Shown here piece after piece: positions 6,320 through 6,416 of a DNA stretch of 6,416 nucleotides. The stretch's first letter is position 1. Every line of letters starts with the position of its first letter. Origin of the DNA: Coraliomargarita sp. CAG:312. GTDB lineage: Bacteria; Verrucomicrobiota; Verrucomicrobiia; Opitutales; Intestinicryptomonadaceae. The position numbers and the translations under genes are program-made. Where the stretch lies: NCBI GenBank assembly GCA_000438015.1, contig FR901589.1:10253-16668 (forward strand). Direction: 5' to 3'. The notes beneath the pieces are model-generated. The model was not told the DNA's origin. It searched no databases and worked only from the letters and a program-made list of their open reading frames with translations.

Positions 6320-6334
6320 AAAATGCGGCATTTT
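6320..6334. promoter_or_regulatory. 15-bp inverted repeat (AAAATGC-G-GCATTTT), candidate operator
   Basis: Perfect seven-base arms lie around a single G. The right arm ends 3 bp before the -35 box of the plus-strand promoter at 6338. Its centre is about 30 bp from the centre of the palindrome at 6290-6303, roughly three helical turns, so both sites would face the same side of the DNA. A one-base loop makes an RNA hairpin unlikely, which favours protein binding. Confidence 0.4.
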
Positions 6335-6337
6335 TTA

Positions 6338-6366
6338 TTTACATAGAAAGCTTCGGTTTGTAGAAT
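6338..6366 (+). promoter_or_regulatory. Candidate strong sigma-70-type promoter reading rightward out of the window
   Basis: TTTACA (6338-6343) is followed after 17 nt by TAGAAT (6361-6366). Each box matches the consensus at five of six positions, the best promoter match I see in the window. RNA would start near 6372-6374. That leaves only about five bases before the ATG at 6378, or about 41 bases before the in-frame ATG at 6414. Confidence 0.5.
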
Positions 6367-6377
6367 TTTGCAATTAT

Positions 6378-6416
6378 ATGAGAAAATACAACTTCAAGTT
6401 GAAAGCGACTTTTATG
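6378..6416 (+). CDS. Possible start of a plus-strand gene cut by the window end
   Basis: An ATG at 6378 opens a frame of 13 codons (MRKYNFKLKATFM) that is still open at the last base. The basic, Lys-rich start would suit an exported or prepilin-like protein, but there is too little to name it. It sits right behind a good promoter-like sequence and diverges from protein B. No Shine-Dalgarno sequence precedes 6378, so translation may be near-leaderless or may start at the in-frame ATG at 6414. Without the next few hundred bases this remains a guess. Confidence 0.3.
   Translation, partial: MRKYNFKLKATFM

Noticed and set aside
1..6416. Mobile element, CRISPR, tRNA or rRNA
   Set aside because: I saw no transposase or integrase motifs, no regular direct repeats with spacers, and no tRNA or rRNA-like sequence on either strand.

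Overview
The window looks like chromosomal DNA of a Gram-negative bacterium from the PVC group, probably Verrucomicrobiota or a relative such as Lentisphaerota or Kiritimatiellota. This is an inference. It rests on a prepilin-type protein at the left edge, a short Obg GTPase without a C-terminal extension, and two exported proteins resembling glycoside hydrolases of a kind I associate with those phyla. No rRNA, tRNA, CRISPR array, insertion sequence or integrase is visible.

Layout, left to right. (1) Positions 1-231 (minus) hold the first 77 codons of a type IV pilin/pseudopilin-like protein that runs off the window. (2) Positions 396-1394 (minus) encode the ribosome-associated GTPase Obg. 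Closely similar short inverted repeats (GCGCA/TGCGC) lie in its leader and just past its stop. (3) A hairpin with a T-run at 1434-1479 (minus) looks like an intrinsic terminator separating obg from the gene upstream of it. (4) Positions 1535-3343 (minus) encode exported protein A, 602 aa. (5) Positions 3445-4410 (plus) encode an AraC-family regulator, divergent from A across a short region carrying two A9 tracts spaced 21 bp apart. (6) Positions 4394-6184 (minus) encode exported protein B, 596 aa, a paralogue of A. Its 3' end overlaps that of the regulator by 17 bp. (7) Positions 6185-6377 form a regulatory region with two palindromes and two opposed promoter-like sequences. It is followed by the first codons of a possible plus-strand gene cut by the window end.

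The notable unit is 1535-6377: two related secreted proteins on either side of, and on the opposite strand to, a cupin-plus-HTH AraC regulator. A reasonable reading is a small carbohydrate-use locus. The regulator would sense a sugar and control one or both enzymes, which would act outside the cytoplasm on a glycan I cannot name. Both proteins keep the same candidate acidic residues (D381/E424 in A, D378/E421 in B) and a C-x-D-x-x-H motif. They differ in leader type and in loops near the proposed active site, which suggests divided roles. obg and the pilin gene look like unrelated neighbours.
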